Assembly: GCA_947471745.1 (NCBI GenBank)
Contig: CANJKZ010001158.1
Coordinates: 434,001-498,000, forward strand
Reading direction: 5' to 3'
DNA length: 64,000 nucleotides
Source: Closterium sp. Naga37s-1
Taxonomy: Eukaryota > Streptophyta > Zygnematophyceae > Desmidiales > Closteriaceae
The notes below the pieces were generated by a model. The model saw only the letters and a program-made list of their open reading frames with translations. It was not told the origin of the DNA and did no database searches. The position numbers and the translations under genes were made by a program. This document shows, one piece after another, positions 22,386 to 33,248 of this stretch; position 1 is the stretch's first letter, and the number at the start of each line of letters is the position of its first letter.

Positions 22386-25300
22386 CTACAAGGGCCCTTG
22401 GTGCGGAACGCTGATAGCAATCCGCTGTGTCTCACACCGTCGGATGAACGGAGAACTCCGCACAGCTCCCCGCCTCACCAAGCCCCCTGCAATGCCCTCT
22501 CTCGCGCTCCATCCCTCTCTCTCCACCTCTCCTGTTCCCCACACCTCCACTTCCTGACCTCGCCCACCATCCGCCCCCGTCTCTCTGCCTATCCCCTGCC
22601 CCATTGCCCTCTCCATGCTTCGCAAGCTGGCCAGCCTGCTCCTGCTGCTAATGGTGCTGCTGCCTTGTTCCAAACCCTCTGTCTGACACCGCCGCAATGT
22701 TTGCAATTCCTGCCCTCCTGCTCCTGCTCCCTCGCCTACCCCCCCTGACTCCGTGCTCCCCGCGGCTGCTCGCCCAGCTGCTCGCAGCCTTGCAAGTCGC
22801 GGCTGTGGGTTCGTGGAGAACCGAGGGGAGAGCAACGCAAGAGTGGAGATAGCCTGGACCGTTTTCCACTTGCCTACGTGGCTAATGCGAGAGTTGCCGC
22901 TGTCCGGAGTAGGGGGGAAAGACGAACGGATCCCCTCGACAGACCCAGTGACTCCCTCTGCCTGCACTTCCATCTGCCCACACCCCAGACGTAGACTCTC
23001 AACACTCTTCCCACAATCATTATGATGATAACTGCTACTGTCCACACTCTTGAAGCTCCCACCACCCGCACTGCAACTGACAGCAAAGGCAGGAGAAGCA
23101 GCCTCTCCGGCATTGCTGGCGCATGCATTTCTCGCGGTCCCACCACGTGCAGTTTCCTGGAACCCAGCCTTGTCCTGCCCTGGGATTGCCAGTGCCTTGT
23201 CCCTGAACATGTGTCGCAGTCGCTCAGAGTTCCGCACCGATGTCCCTGCATCTGCTGCTTCTATCACTGCTGCTTCTTCTTCCACCATGACACCTACAGC
23301 GCCACCCGCTTCGCCCTGCAAGCTCCTTGGGCTAGAACTATGGTGCTTTGAATCCCAGTGAATGCAAGTCCGGCCGTTAGGGGAGGTCATGCTGCTACTG
23401 AAAAGAACCCCCTGCGCAGTGGAGGGCCGCTCGTTAAGGAACTTACTCTTTGGAATAGGTCGGTCGAACGATTCTAGCTGCCGAGCAGCTAGGACATCGT
23501 TCCTGCACACATTACTCTTGGATCTTGAAATACTAACCCCGTTAGCGGCACCATTAACCCTACTATGTGAGTGTACACTTGTATTAGTCCGGGTAATGCC
23601 TCTGCTGTAGATGTGATTAAATCCTCGCTCTCGGCTGTTCCCGCTATACGAGTGCCGCCTCGTCATATTCTCGCTCTCGGACTGGCTGTCACAGTCAAGG
23701 CTGTAGCTGATCGCGCTGCCGCTGGCTTTCGCGCTGACGCTGCTTGTGCCGCTGCGTACCTCGATGCTCCGCATGCTCTGGCTGCTGTTGCTACTGCTGC
23801 TGCAGCTACTGCCGCTGCCCTGCGTGCTCATACCCGCGGAGCTGCCAGCTTGACTAGCAATTTCTCGCGGAACGTGACTCCCGGATGACACGCCGGCGGG
23901 ATCCATGGCGTCGCTGCTCCCCCTTCCGCAGGGCTCTTTTCCCCTTCCTTTATTTAAAGTCCCCGCGTGTGCCTCCTCAACGACAGCCTTCCCCACTTGC
24001 CCGCTCGTGCTTATCTCCATCTCATATCCGCCGCAATCGCCCCCCTGCGTCGCCTCCTCCGCCCACCTGCCGCGGCCTTGTGCGAACGAATCGCTTTCCG
24101 GACTGTCATCCCTCGGGGACTCGGTGGGAGCGGCATTAGGACTAACAGGCTGTGGCGTCATTAGGTTTCGTGAGTGCGCCGCCGGCGCAGGGCTCTTTGG
24201 AAGACCTTGCGGACGGGATGGCGCGACGCGTCTGCCACTACCAGTAGCGGCACTACTACTGCTTCCAATCCCCGGGGAGCGAGGCGGAACCACGCTGACG
24301 TCCTCGAGCGATGCTGAGCTGGCAGTGGAGGAGGGAGAGTAGTACCGCGACATGGCGGAGCTCACGATAGCACGGGGGGAGGGAAGGGGGAGGTCCAGAC
24401 GCCCCAGCCTCGCGCTGAACGCGCGCGCCTGCCTGCTCATGCTTCTTCCGCTCGCACCAGCCCGACTGATGCTGCTCCGCGCGCTCCCGCCCGCGAAGGT
24501 CGATTGGCTTATGCTGCGCTGGCTTCTCGCTGCGCTGCTCTCCCTCCCCAGCCGGCCCGCGAGGAGATTCCACTGCGTCCGCGTGCGCCTAAGATGCGTG
24601 TAATCCTCGTCTACGGACATTGGCTCCGCGTCACGCGACGGCGCATTTCCGCAAGATGATGCGCTGCGCGAAACCGTCTCGCGCGCCAAGCTGTCGACGT
24701 TCTCAATGTCCGTATCATCCCTGTTACTGCAGCCACCGTCAAGCGAACCCGCGGAATCAGATTCCGCGACGGAAGCGAGCTGACAAGCGTTGGGGCGACT
24801 TCTGGGGGTCGGCATATTATCGAGGAGTGAATTTCGGCTGTTACGGCGACTCCCGCCGCGAAGGGCGGCGCTCGCAACGAGTCCCCACACTGCCGCGTTG
24901 TCTTCGGTATTCTTGCTGTGCTTCTCCCACGCGCTGACGGTGCGCGCCGCAAGCTGCGCTCGGCGCTGCAACGCGGGGCGGCGGAGGATCGGCGCGCAAA
25001 GGAGCTTCCATGTGCGGTACGACTCCACCACCACGTCGTGCGCCTTCCAGGAATCTTCGAGCCACGAGGCCTCGGGCGCGTAGCTCGCGGGGATTCCGTG
25101 CGCGGAAATGTCTTTTGTAAGCAACGTAGACTTCACTTCTGCTGTTGAATCGGCCCGAAGGGGGAAACAGAGGAGACGAGAAGATACTACTAAGCAGTGG
25201 ACATCTTTAACGGATTGGTGCAGAAGAACGACGTGCGAAATTCGGACACGCGACTTCTCCGTGCTACTAGCAGGTGCGATTGCTTACCCGCGAGAGTTGG

Positions 25301-26398
25301 CGAAGGGCTTGCGAAGCTCGTCGCCTCCACCCATTCCCGGACCTTGGGCAGAACCTTCGCTGCCACGGAATCAACCTGATTCGCCAAAACAAGCGGGTCG
25401 TGAGCTGCGATTACGATCAGCTTCCACGACACCTCGGATACCGCGCTGGCGGCCGCAGTCAATCGCACAGGAAACGCAAGGAGCGGCACCACAGGATACG
25501 CGTCGCCGGGCTCCTGCTGCTGTGTACCCACGTCGATGGCCTCTATCGGCGCGTTATCAAAAATCACCAGCGGCGACTCCGAGACTCCCCACGGCCGGAA
25601 CAGCTCCGCTAGCGACGGCCCGCTACTGCCGCGGTTCTTGACGCGATTGTCGCCGCCGGTTCCATCGTCACGGCACGATATGCTTGGCTTGTCGGTTGAG
25701 AAGTCGGACTTTCGTGATGGCAGCGCGGTAGCTGGACGACTCGTCACAGTGATCAAATCACTGTCACGCTGGTCGCCGATGCATGGTAATGCGGAGTTCA
25801 ATTCAGGACCCGGTGTACTTATCCCAACTACAGTCCGAGGAGGCGCTGTGTCAAGCCGGCGAACAGGTGACGGTAGTAACGGAGAAGTATTACTTGACGG
25901 AGACGGAGCAGACAGCTTTGACGAGAACTGGTTGGCTGGCGCGACTCCTAGCGGGGTGATGGGAGGGGAGGCGAGGGAAGGAATTGCGGGAGACGGTCGC
26001 GACACGGGACTCAGAACGCACGTCTGCGGCAGAATACCGAGATTCCAGGGTCGCGGCTCGCTGTCGTCGCCACGCAGTGTGCCGTCCAGTTCGAGCCGTT
26101 TCCTGCGGCCAGCCAGGGATGTGGAGAAGGCGGCACCGTGCAGCACCGCGTGTGACGACTTGGACGACGTGCAAATGAAAGTAACGGTCGGAGGCAGTAA
26201 GGTTTCGCTGTCGTGACCATCAAGTGGGCTCGAGTAGGAAGCAGTATTGCTACTACAACTGTTACTTTCAGATTTGAGTGTGGAAGCAGCTCGTAATGCA
26301 ATTTCCGTGAAAAGAAGAATGTCGTGCCATATGGAAACGACATGACCGCCTCGCACGAGGGGCAGCAGGCTTCCCTGAGGTGCGTCTGTGACGATCAT
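22386..26398 (-). CDS. Unrecognised two-exon gene, Ser/Gly-rich protein of about 1,288 residues
   Basis: The ATG at 26398 opens a 370-codon exon ending at 25288 with donor G|GTAAGC. An acceptor (ATTCAACAG) at 25142 joins it in phase to exon 2 (25141-22386). The joined frame is open for 3,867 bases. Residues about 270-470 look folded, with stretches such as SLAELFRPWGV, VSWKLIVIAAHDPLV and LEDSWKAHDVVVESYRTW; the remainder is Ser, Gly and Arg rich and probably disordered. There is no signal peptide or obvious membrane segment. I could not assign a family. SLAELFRPW faintly recalls TRAPP-complex subunits, but that is too weak to name. It is convergent with the polygalacturonase gene. Confidence 0.6.
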
Positions 26399-27519
26399 TT
26401 TTTGTACCTAATTACAGCTATGATATGTACGACTAGTAGCGTATGTGCGTAAATAAATACCTTCTGAGTGACGGTGGCGGTCATGGCGGAGAGCTAACAG
26501 GGGAATGGGAGAGTTTGGTGCTGGTTCGCACGCCAACAATGAATGAATCGGCAAAATGAGCAGACGATAGTAGTGGCTGGGCTTCAGCTGAGAGGACAGC
26601 TCAGTGTGCAGGGGTGTGATATTTGAGTTTCCAACGAAGCCCCACCCAAACGCAAAGAACTGTGAACCAGCCGCTCTGACATGCACAACATCGCATTTCA
26701 CCGCAAATAGTGAACTGATACGATGGACGTGTCGAACACATGCAAGGAGGAGATGGGAGTTACAGACAAGGGGTCAAGACCGTACGCATCGCACATTCGT
26801 GCGAAACTTTCATGCACGCTAGCCACACCTGTACAATGTAATCAGACCCCACCACCGTCCAAAATATCGACCGCGTGAGCCCGCAGTTCGGTGCATACCC
26901 ACTTCCTCAAGTGGGGTTGAAAATAGACCGAAAGAAAATAGCGGTGGTTATTACAACAACACAGAACTCGGCTCTGCGCTTTCCAGGGAACTACAGTGCT
27001 AAATGCGGGCACTTTCCGCCCCTCCGTCCCTCCGACAGGGAAGTTATTACAACAACACAGAACTCGGCTCCACATACACCCACGTGTCACTGGAAAAACC
27101 TGACCGAAAAAAGCGTTCCACCAAAAAGCGTTCCCACTATCTACTGTACGGAGAGGAGAGACATCCTTCTCTTTTTTACTGTAACGGGGTTTGCGCGTTT
27201 GGGCCAGTGTTTGCAGGATGTCAGCGACAATTCCTCAGAGAGTGATACAGAATCAGTGAGTAAATTTGGACTAACGCGGGAGGGTCGACACACACACACC
27301 AGAATCAGCCTCACGAGATTGCTTTCCGCCGTCCCCTCGATCTCCTCCGCGTTCTTCTCTCCACATTTTCCGTCAGTTTTAGTGAACATCCAAAGCAGCG
27401 AGGCGATGCCCCGAGGACACGCGGCGCTGGAGAGTGGGGAGTCCTTCAGCCCTATGTGTGGGACAGTTTTGCACCGCGCTGCACCCTATCTTTTGTGTTC
27501 ATATTCACACGTATAAAAT
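26399..27519. other. Upstream region of the minus-strand gene
   Basis: The likely promoter side of the 22386-26398 gene. It contains an exact 28-bp direct repeat (26947-26974 and 27043-27070, beginning GTTATTACAACAACACAG). A plus-strand frame across 26875-27516 includes both copies but has no recognisable domain. Confidence 0.5.
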
Positions 27520-28282
27520 TACGACCGTGAGTTACACCCAACGATCGTTTCGATCCTTCTACAATAATTTCAAATAAATACCAAAACGTCAACTCACATT
27601 CTGCTTGCAAATGCTGCAAAGTAAAAATTATAGGTAAATAATCCCATTGGGTGCTTGTGAATGATAATGCTTACATGTAAAAATGCATTTTTCCTATTTT
27701 CATGACTTGCATGCATGTTTAGTGTATAGAATGAATCGGTCTGATATTAGTTTTTTTGTAAAGAGATTTCACTACAAAAAAACCAATATATTTAGTGTAG
27801 AAGCTTTTAGGACGATTAATCCATACTAATAATTTCCCATGGAATCAAATCATCCAAAGGCTAAATAAAAAGTGAAAACCAGCATAATTTTCTTTAACAA
27901 TGCATTAAAATGAACGAGTATAATTTGCTAACGATAAATTGCTTGATTGTTAGATAATTTAATAACATGGCATATAAGTTTAAACGACCATTGTGTTATT
28001 TTTCTTAATTTGTTTTAGTATGCTCTTATTGATTCAACTTTTGCTGGTCAAACACTTACCAATTTCACTTATAGGCACAACATATCGCGCAATCATAAGC
28101 AACGCTTCAATCACCCCGTACAACTAGTAGTCACTCATTATGCCTCTTCAATCACCCCGTACTCATTATTGTCTCTCCACAGTTTTCCTTGTATCAACAA
28201 CATCAATATTCATGCAATGATATGTTTGCCATATAGCTAAACATTTTATGATATTTGATTTCAAATTGGTGGAATACTATTG
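27520..28282. other. AT-rich intergenic island
   Basis: Base composition drops sharply compared with the GC-rich neighbours, and no open frame of note is present. It contains a 17-bp imperfect stem-loop (about 27744-27789, arms GTTTTTTTGTA and TACAAAAAAAC) and a repeated 17-mer CTTCAATCACCCCGTAC near 28105 and 28147. Copia-B inserted at its right edge. Confidence 0.55.
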
Positions 28283-28287
28283 CTACT

Positions 28288-28416
28288 TGAGAAGAAACGA
28301 GGAATGGATGAACTATGAATGAATTGGGTACAAGTACTAACCCTAATTGGGTTGTACCCCTTATGGGCTACCCCACTATAGCCTACACAATATGCATGAG
28401 CTATAATGTTCTGACA
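28288..28416 (-). repeat. Copia-B 3' LTR (129 bp)
   Basis: The plus strand starts TGAGAAGAAACG and ends TTCTGACA. It matches 35511-35639 throughout. The purine tract complement (CACCCCCAT, 28417-28425) abuts it. Confidence 0.93.
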
Positions 28417-28628
28417 CACCCCCATAGGCAAAGTGGGGGAGAACAAGGGGTCACAAGACCAGTCAAGCAAAGCAAAGCAAAGCAAGCTCAGGGTGGATCA
28501 CAAAGTCACCACACATTCCGAGCACAAGTTCAAGGCCACAAGGCCAGTTCACATGCAGGAGTACATATATATAAAAAAGGCTAGACAAGCAAGAGCAGGT
28601 ATATATACATATAACAGTACAAGCAAGG

Positions 28629-31600
28629 TCAAGAGGTGAGCAAGTGAGGCAAGGTAGGCACAAGGCCCAGCTGAGTACAAAAGCGCTGATGGTCACAAGG
28701 CGCAAGCGCCTTGGTGAAGATATCAGCAGTGTTGGCCTGAGAGGCCACGTACGCAAGTCGCAGCTGACCACGCTGCTGTAGCTCACGAGCAAGGAAGTAG
28801 CGGAGAGCAATGTGCTTCGTTCTGTGCTCCAGTCTCTGCTCTCGACACAAGGCCAGCATGGCCTTGTTGTCTACGTACAGCACTGGAGGAGAACGAGGCG
28901 GCTCTCCGAGGTCAGTCAGCAGGTAGGTGAGCCAGCGAAGCTCCTGTGCAGCCATGGCCCCAGCGTAGATCTCAGCCTCACAACTGGAGCCGAGAACAGA
29001 AGACGAGCGGGTAGCCCGCCACGAAACAGAACCGGAACCAAGGCTGAAGGTGTAACCCTGTGACGACCGCTGCGTAGCCTGGTCGTCAGCCCAAGAAGCG
29101 TCTGCGTGCCCAGTGAGGACCACTGGACTCTGCCCTCCAAGCACAAGCCCCATGCCCGACGTACTGCACAAGTAGCGCAACACCCTCTTCGCTGCAGCCA
29201 TGTGCTCCGGTCTGTGTCTCCCAGGAGCAACATAGCGTGCGAGAATGCTAAGAGGGTATGCAAGGTCAGGTCGTGTGCAGGTCATCAGGTACATGAGGCA
29301 GCCAACAAGCTCTGGGTACGGGCCACTCGACTCTACGGACTCATCCGAAGGCAGAGCTGAGAGCGAGTGGCGAGTAGGCAGAGGAGTGGCCTGAGGCGAG
29401 GAGTACGTGAAGCCGAAGCGCTGAAGGACCTGCTGCACCATGTGTGACTGAGTCAGGGTAATGGTGCGGCGTGCTCTGTCCCGAGTGATCTGCAAGCCAA
29501 GGTAGCTGCGCAGTTCACCCAGGTCTGTGCACGTGTGTCTCTTCTGCAGCTCGGACTTCACGTGGGCGAGTCCAGCAGTGTCAGCTGTGGCAAAGACCAA
29601 GTCGTCGACGTACACGAGGATGTAGAACGGCGGCAAAGAAGTGTCGGTGCGCAGAAACAGCGACGGGTCGGCAGTAGAGGGAGCAAACCCAAGAGCCGCA
29701 AGTGTAGTCCTCAGTGTGTCGTGCCACTCACGCGGTGCCTGGCGGAGACCGTAGACTGGCCGCCGTAGGCTCCACTGGGTGCCAGGAGGAAAAGACCCAG
29801 TGAAACCAGGTGGGCGACGCAGCCAGATCTCCTCGTGCAGGCTGCCCTGCAAGAAAGCAGTGCTGAAGTCAAGAGAGTGTAGCTCGTAGTCACGGTGAGC
29901 AGCTACGTGCAGCAGTACCCGAAGAGTGGTCATCTTCGGGGTGGGAGAGAAGGTCTGAAAGTAGTCAACTCCCTGCCGCTGACTGAAGCCACGAGCCACG
30001 TAACGCGCCTTGAAGACAGGCGGAGAACCCGGCGGTCGCTTCACCCTGAAAATCCACATGCCACTGACGATGTTCGCCCCAGGAGGGGGAACAGCGTCAA
30101 CGTAGGTGCCTGTGGACTTCCAGGAAGCCATCTCTGCGTCCATAGCTGCCTGCCACTGAGAGGAGTAGGGACCCTCTATAGCCTCCGCGTAAGAGCGCGG
30201 AGTCGGGATGTCAAGTGCATCCGGGTCTCCCTCAGGGGTAAGCAGTACGGACACGAGATGAGGTGAAGCAGCGGCCAAGCACTGGAACTCCTCCTGCCTG
30301 TCCTCAAGGACGTCCGTGCCAAGGGCACACTCACCCCCGACGGACGGAGGACAGACAGACTCAGACTCAGCAACAAGACTGGCGACGTCGTCTAGGCGAC
30401 AGCGAGCAGCAAAGTCGACGAGCTCAGCAACTAGGGCAGACGCAGCAGTGGACTCAAAGGAAGGGTCAGTGACAACAGTAGCAAGGAGACGCGTGACAGT
30501 AGGACTGGCAGCACGAAGAGAGTCCGACTCCGGGTCGGCAAGAGCAGGAAGAGAAGACTCAGGAGGAGAAGGCAAAGGGGCACGCAGAGGAGCAGTGGAC
30601 GGACGCAGAGACATCCGGTGCGTGCCAGGGACAGGAGGAGGACGCTGACGCGAACCGCGACCACTAGTGCGAGCAGCACGGACAGGTGACGCAGGGCGAG
30701 ACGCAGGCTCACGACGCTCAGCAAGACCTCCAGTAGGACCAGTGTAGGGAGACGGAGCAGGCAGTGGGGAGGCCGGCTGTAACTGTAACTGCGACGGGAC
30801 AGGCTGTGGACACTCTAAGGGAGGAGGAGGACCAGTAGAAGACGGGAGACCAAGAACCTGCTGAAGGAGCGGAACGAAGTACGGCCGAGGCCGCGCGGCG
30901 ACTCCAGACACAGTAGGGACAGCACCAGCACCCCCTGTGGCAGCACCAGCACCAGTAGCAGCTCCAGCTCCAGTACCCCCAGCAGCACCAGCAGTACCCC
31001 CAGCAGGACCGCCTCCAGGACCGACAGCAGTAGCCTCCGCGCCAACACCCGCAGCAGCTCCAGCTCCAGAAGTACCCGCAGGTCCAGCAGCTCCAGTACG
31101 CCCAGTACGAGCACCTCCGGGACCCGTGGCACCAGCTCCCTCAGCAGCAACAGAAACTCCAGTACCCGCAGCTCCTCCAGCTCCAGCAGCTCGCCTCCAG
31201 CGCCGGGCAAACCACTCACGCAGCTCCTGTGGAGAGAGTGGCTCCCGGCGAGAAGAAGCACCCGGAGAACCGCCAGGCACAGCACCAGTAGGCCCAGCTC
31301 CCTCAGGCTCCGCACCCCCAGGCTCAGCACCTCCAGGCGTAGCACCCCCAGGCTCAGCACCCCCAGGCTCAGCACCCCCAGGCGTAGCACCCCCAGACTC
31401 AGCACCCCCAGGCTCAGCACCCCCAGTCGTAGTACCCTCAGGCTCAGCACCCCCAGGCGTAGCACCCACACGCTCAGCACCCCCAGAGTCAGCACTCCCA
31501 GGCTCAGCACCCTCAGCAGCACCAGAGTCACCAGCGACCTCGACAGGCTCAACAGCGTCTACTTGGGACACACCTGAAGGGGCAGGACCCTGAGGGGGGA

Positions 31601-33248
31601 GGGGGTCTACCGGGGGGGGACCTGGTACAAGGAAGAGCGGTGGCGGGGGGAGGGACGGAGTGCGGTAGGGGAAGAGGCGGTAGTAGGGGACTGACTCGTC
31701 GAACGTGACGTCCTGGGAGGACAGAATACGGCGAGAGGTGGGGTGGTAGAACTGCCACCCTGGGGCGTCAGGGGGGAAACCCAGGAAGACGCAAGGAGCA
31801 GCACGAGGGGACAGCTTGTCCGCAGACAAGTCGCGGACAAACGCCCGAGATCCCCAGACACGGAACGCAGACGCATCGCCAACCTTCCCCATCCACAGTA
31901 AAGCTGGGGAGGTCTCCGGCATGGAGACCCTGGGCTGAAGGTTGATCTGATGCGCTGCGTACCGAACCGCAAACGGCCACAGAAAATGGGGGGCAGCCGC
32001 ATGCATCATGGACGTACGGGCGACGTCCATGACCATGCCAATGCGGCGCTCAGCAATCCCATTTTGCTGTGGAGAGTCCGGAAGCGTGAAGGTCTGGCGG
32101 ATGCCTCGTGCACGACAGTAGGCTCGCAGAAGGCCAGAGGAGAACTCTCTGCCTCTGTCAGAGTGCAGACGCAGAACAGGAAAGTCCGAGCCGAAGCTCC
32201 GCCTGAGCTGGAGACGAGCTGCGCGGATCCAGTCGATCAACACCTCAGTGCCATCACCCTTGCTGCGCAAGGGGAAGACTGTGGTGTAACGCGAGTAGTC
32301 GTCAACCACCAGCAGGAAGTAGCGCTCGTGACCCTGTCCACGGACGCGGGCCGGGCCCCACACGTCCATGTGAAGCGTCTGCAGCGGGGCCTCTGTCGGA
32401 GGAAACTGGGAGGAGTGAGGGGCAGCCCGCTGCCGCCCCTCGACACAGGGGACGCAGGTAGGGCCAGGCCCCGGAGGAAGGGGAGGGAGGGACCGGGGAA
32501 GACCAGAGACAAGGACACGGAAGGCCATGCCTCGGAGACGAAGCAGGGAGGGGTGACCAAGGCGGTGGTGCCAGAGGAGAGTCTCGTGAGACAGGAGGCG
32601 ACACGAACAGGGGGCAGACTCAGGACCAGACCTGGACGCTGCAGCAAACACCTGACCCGACGCAGCTACCTGACCAGACGCAGTGACTGGAGGAGACTCA
32701 GTGGTCAGGGTGTACAGGCTAGACCCCGGCCGACGGGTAAACGTGGCCAGGTGTCGGCCTGTCCGAGCGTCCGTGCAGTGGGTCACCCGCTGACTCGCAG
32801 GAGTGAACTGGTGAACCCCCGCATCCTGTAGGTCAGCACCACTCACCAAGTTCGTAGAGAACGAGGGAAGGTAAAGACCAGACAGGGTGCCAGAGGGGGC
32901 CGCCGGACACGGGAGGACAGTGGAGAAGTGAGCAAGGACAGGACCCCCAGAGGGGTCTGCCAGAGAGACTGCAACTGGCCGGCCAAGCGGCGTGAGTGTG
33001 GTGCGGTCTCGAAAGAAGGAGCGAGAAGCCCCCGAGTCAAGGGTGAAGGTGTGGGAGGCCGAAGCCGACGCAGAACCTGAGAGAGCAGACTCACCAGCAC
33101 CTGAGGGAGCAGACGCACCTAGAGCAGCAGCCTCGCTAGCACCTAGAGCAGCAGCCTCACCAGTACCTAGAGCAGCAGTCTCAATGCCCGGGTCGGGCGG
33201 AAAACACCGGTAACAGTCACCCTCATCACTAATAGTCACAGTATACAT
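28629..33248 (-). CDS. Copia-B pol: protease, integrase, RT, RNase H
   Basis: An uninterrupted frame of 1,539 codons. The ATG is an internal Met of the polyprotein, since family similarity continues upstream in the same frame. Landmarks: protease LDSGASRSFF (about residue 70); pre-integrase HRLGHPS; integrase with HMDVWGP, LHSDRGREF and QQNGIAE (D, D, E); a linker of about 350 residues dominated by GGAEP/GGATP pentapeptides and Gly/Ala repeats; RT starting GMWIFRVKRP, with YVDD; and RNase H from GHADASWADD to FTKAL. All expected catalytic residues are present. Its RT and RNase H sequence is almost the same as in Copia-C. Confidence 0.9.
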   Translation of the reverse strand: MYTVTISDEGDCYRCFPPDPGIETAALGTGEAAALGASEAAALGASAPSGAGESALSGSASASASHTFTLDSGASRSFFRDRTTLTPLGRPVAVSLADPSGGPVLAHFSTVLPCPAAPSGTLSGLYLPSFSTNLVSGADLQDAGVHQFTPASQRVTHCTDARTGRHLATFTRRPGSSLYTLTTESPPVTASGQVAASGQVFAAASRSGPESAPCSCRLLSHETLLWHHRLGHPSLLRLRGMAFRVLVSGLPRSLPPLPPGPGPTCVPCVEGRQRAAPHSSQFPPTEAPLQTLHMDVWGPARVRGQGHERYFLLVVDDYSRYTTVFPLRSKGDGTEVLIDWIRAARLQLRRSFGSDFPVLRLHSDRGREFSSGLLRAYCRARGIRQTFTLPDSPQQNGIAERRIGMVMDVARTSMMHAAAPHFLWPFAVRYAAHQINLQPRVSMPETSPALLWMGKVGDASAFRVWGSRAFVRDLSADKLSPRAAPCVFLGFPPDAPGWQFYHPTSRRILSSQDVTFDESVPYYRLFPYRTPSLPPPPLFLVPGPPPVDPLPPQGPAPSGVSQVDAVEPVEVAGDSGAAEGAEPGSADSGGAERVGATPGGAEPEGTTTGGAEPGGAESGGATPGGAEPGGAEPGGATPGGAEPGGAEPEGAGPTGAVPGGSPGASSRREPLSPQELREWFARRWRRAAGAGGAAGTGVSVAAEGAGATGPGGARTGRTGAAGPAGTSGAGAAAGVGAEATAVGPGGGPAGGTAGAAGGTGAGAATGAGAATGGAGAVPTVSGVAARPRPYFVPLLQQVLGLPSSTGPPPPLECPQPVPSQLQLQPASPLPAPSPYTGPTGGLAERREPASRPASPVRAARTSGRGSRQRPPPVPGTHRMSLRPSTAPLRAPLPSPPESSLPALADPESDSLRAASPTVTRLLATVVTDPSFESTAASALVAELVDFAARCRLDDVASLVAESESVCPPSVGGECALGTDVLEDRQEEFQCLAAASPHLVSVLLTPEGDPDALDIPTPRSYAEAIEGPYSSQWQAAMDAEMASWKSTGTYVDAVPPPGANIVSGMWIFRVKRPPGSPPVFKARYVARGFSQRQGVDYFQTFSPTPKMTTLRVLLHVAAHRDYELHSLDFSTAFLQGSLHEEIWLRRPPGFTGSFPPGTQWSLRRPVYGLRQAPREWHDTLRTTLAALGFAPSTADPSLFLRTDTSLPPFYILVYVDDLVFATADTAGLAHVKSELQKRHTCTDLGELRSYLGLQITRDRARRTITLTQSHMVQQVLQRFGFTYSSPQATPLPTRHSLSALPSDESVESSGPYPELVGCLMYLMTCTRPDLAYPLSILARYVAPGRHRPEHMAAAKRVLRYLCSTSGMGLVLGGQSPVVLTGHADASWADDQATQRSSQGYTFSLGSGSVSWRATRSSSVLGSSCEAEIYAGAMAAQELRWLTYLLTDLGEPPRSPPVLYVDNKAMLALCREQRLEHRTKHIALRYFLARELQQRGQLRLAYVASQANTADIFTKALAPCDHQRFCTQLGLVPTLPHLLTS

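Noticed and set aside
26875..27516. 213-codon plus-strand frame
   Set aside because: It includes both copies of the 28-bp repeat, has no recognisable motif, and sits in the presumed promoter of the minus-strand gene.
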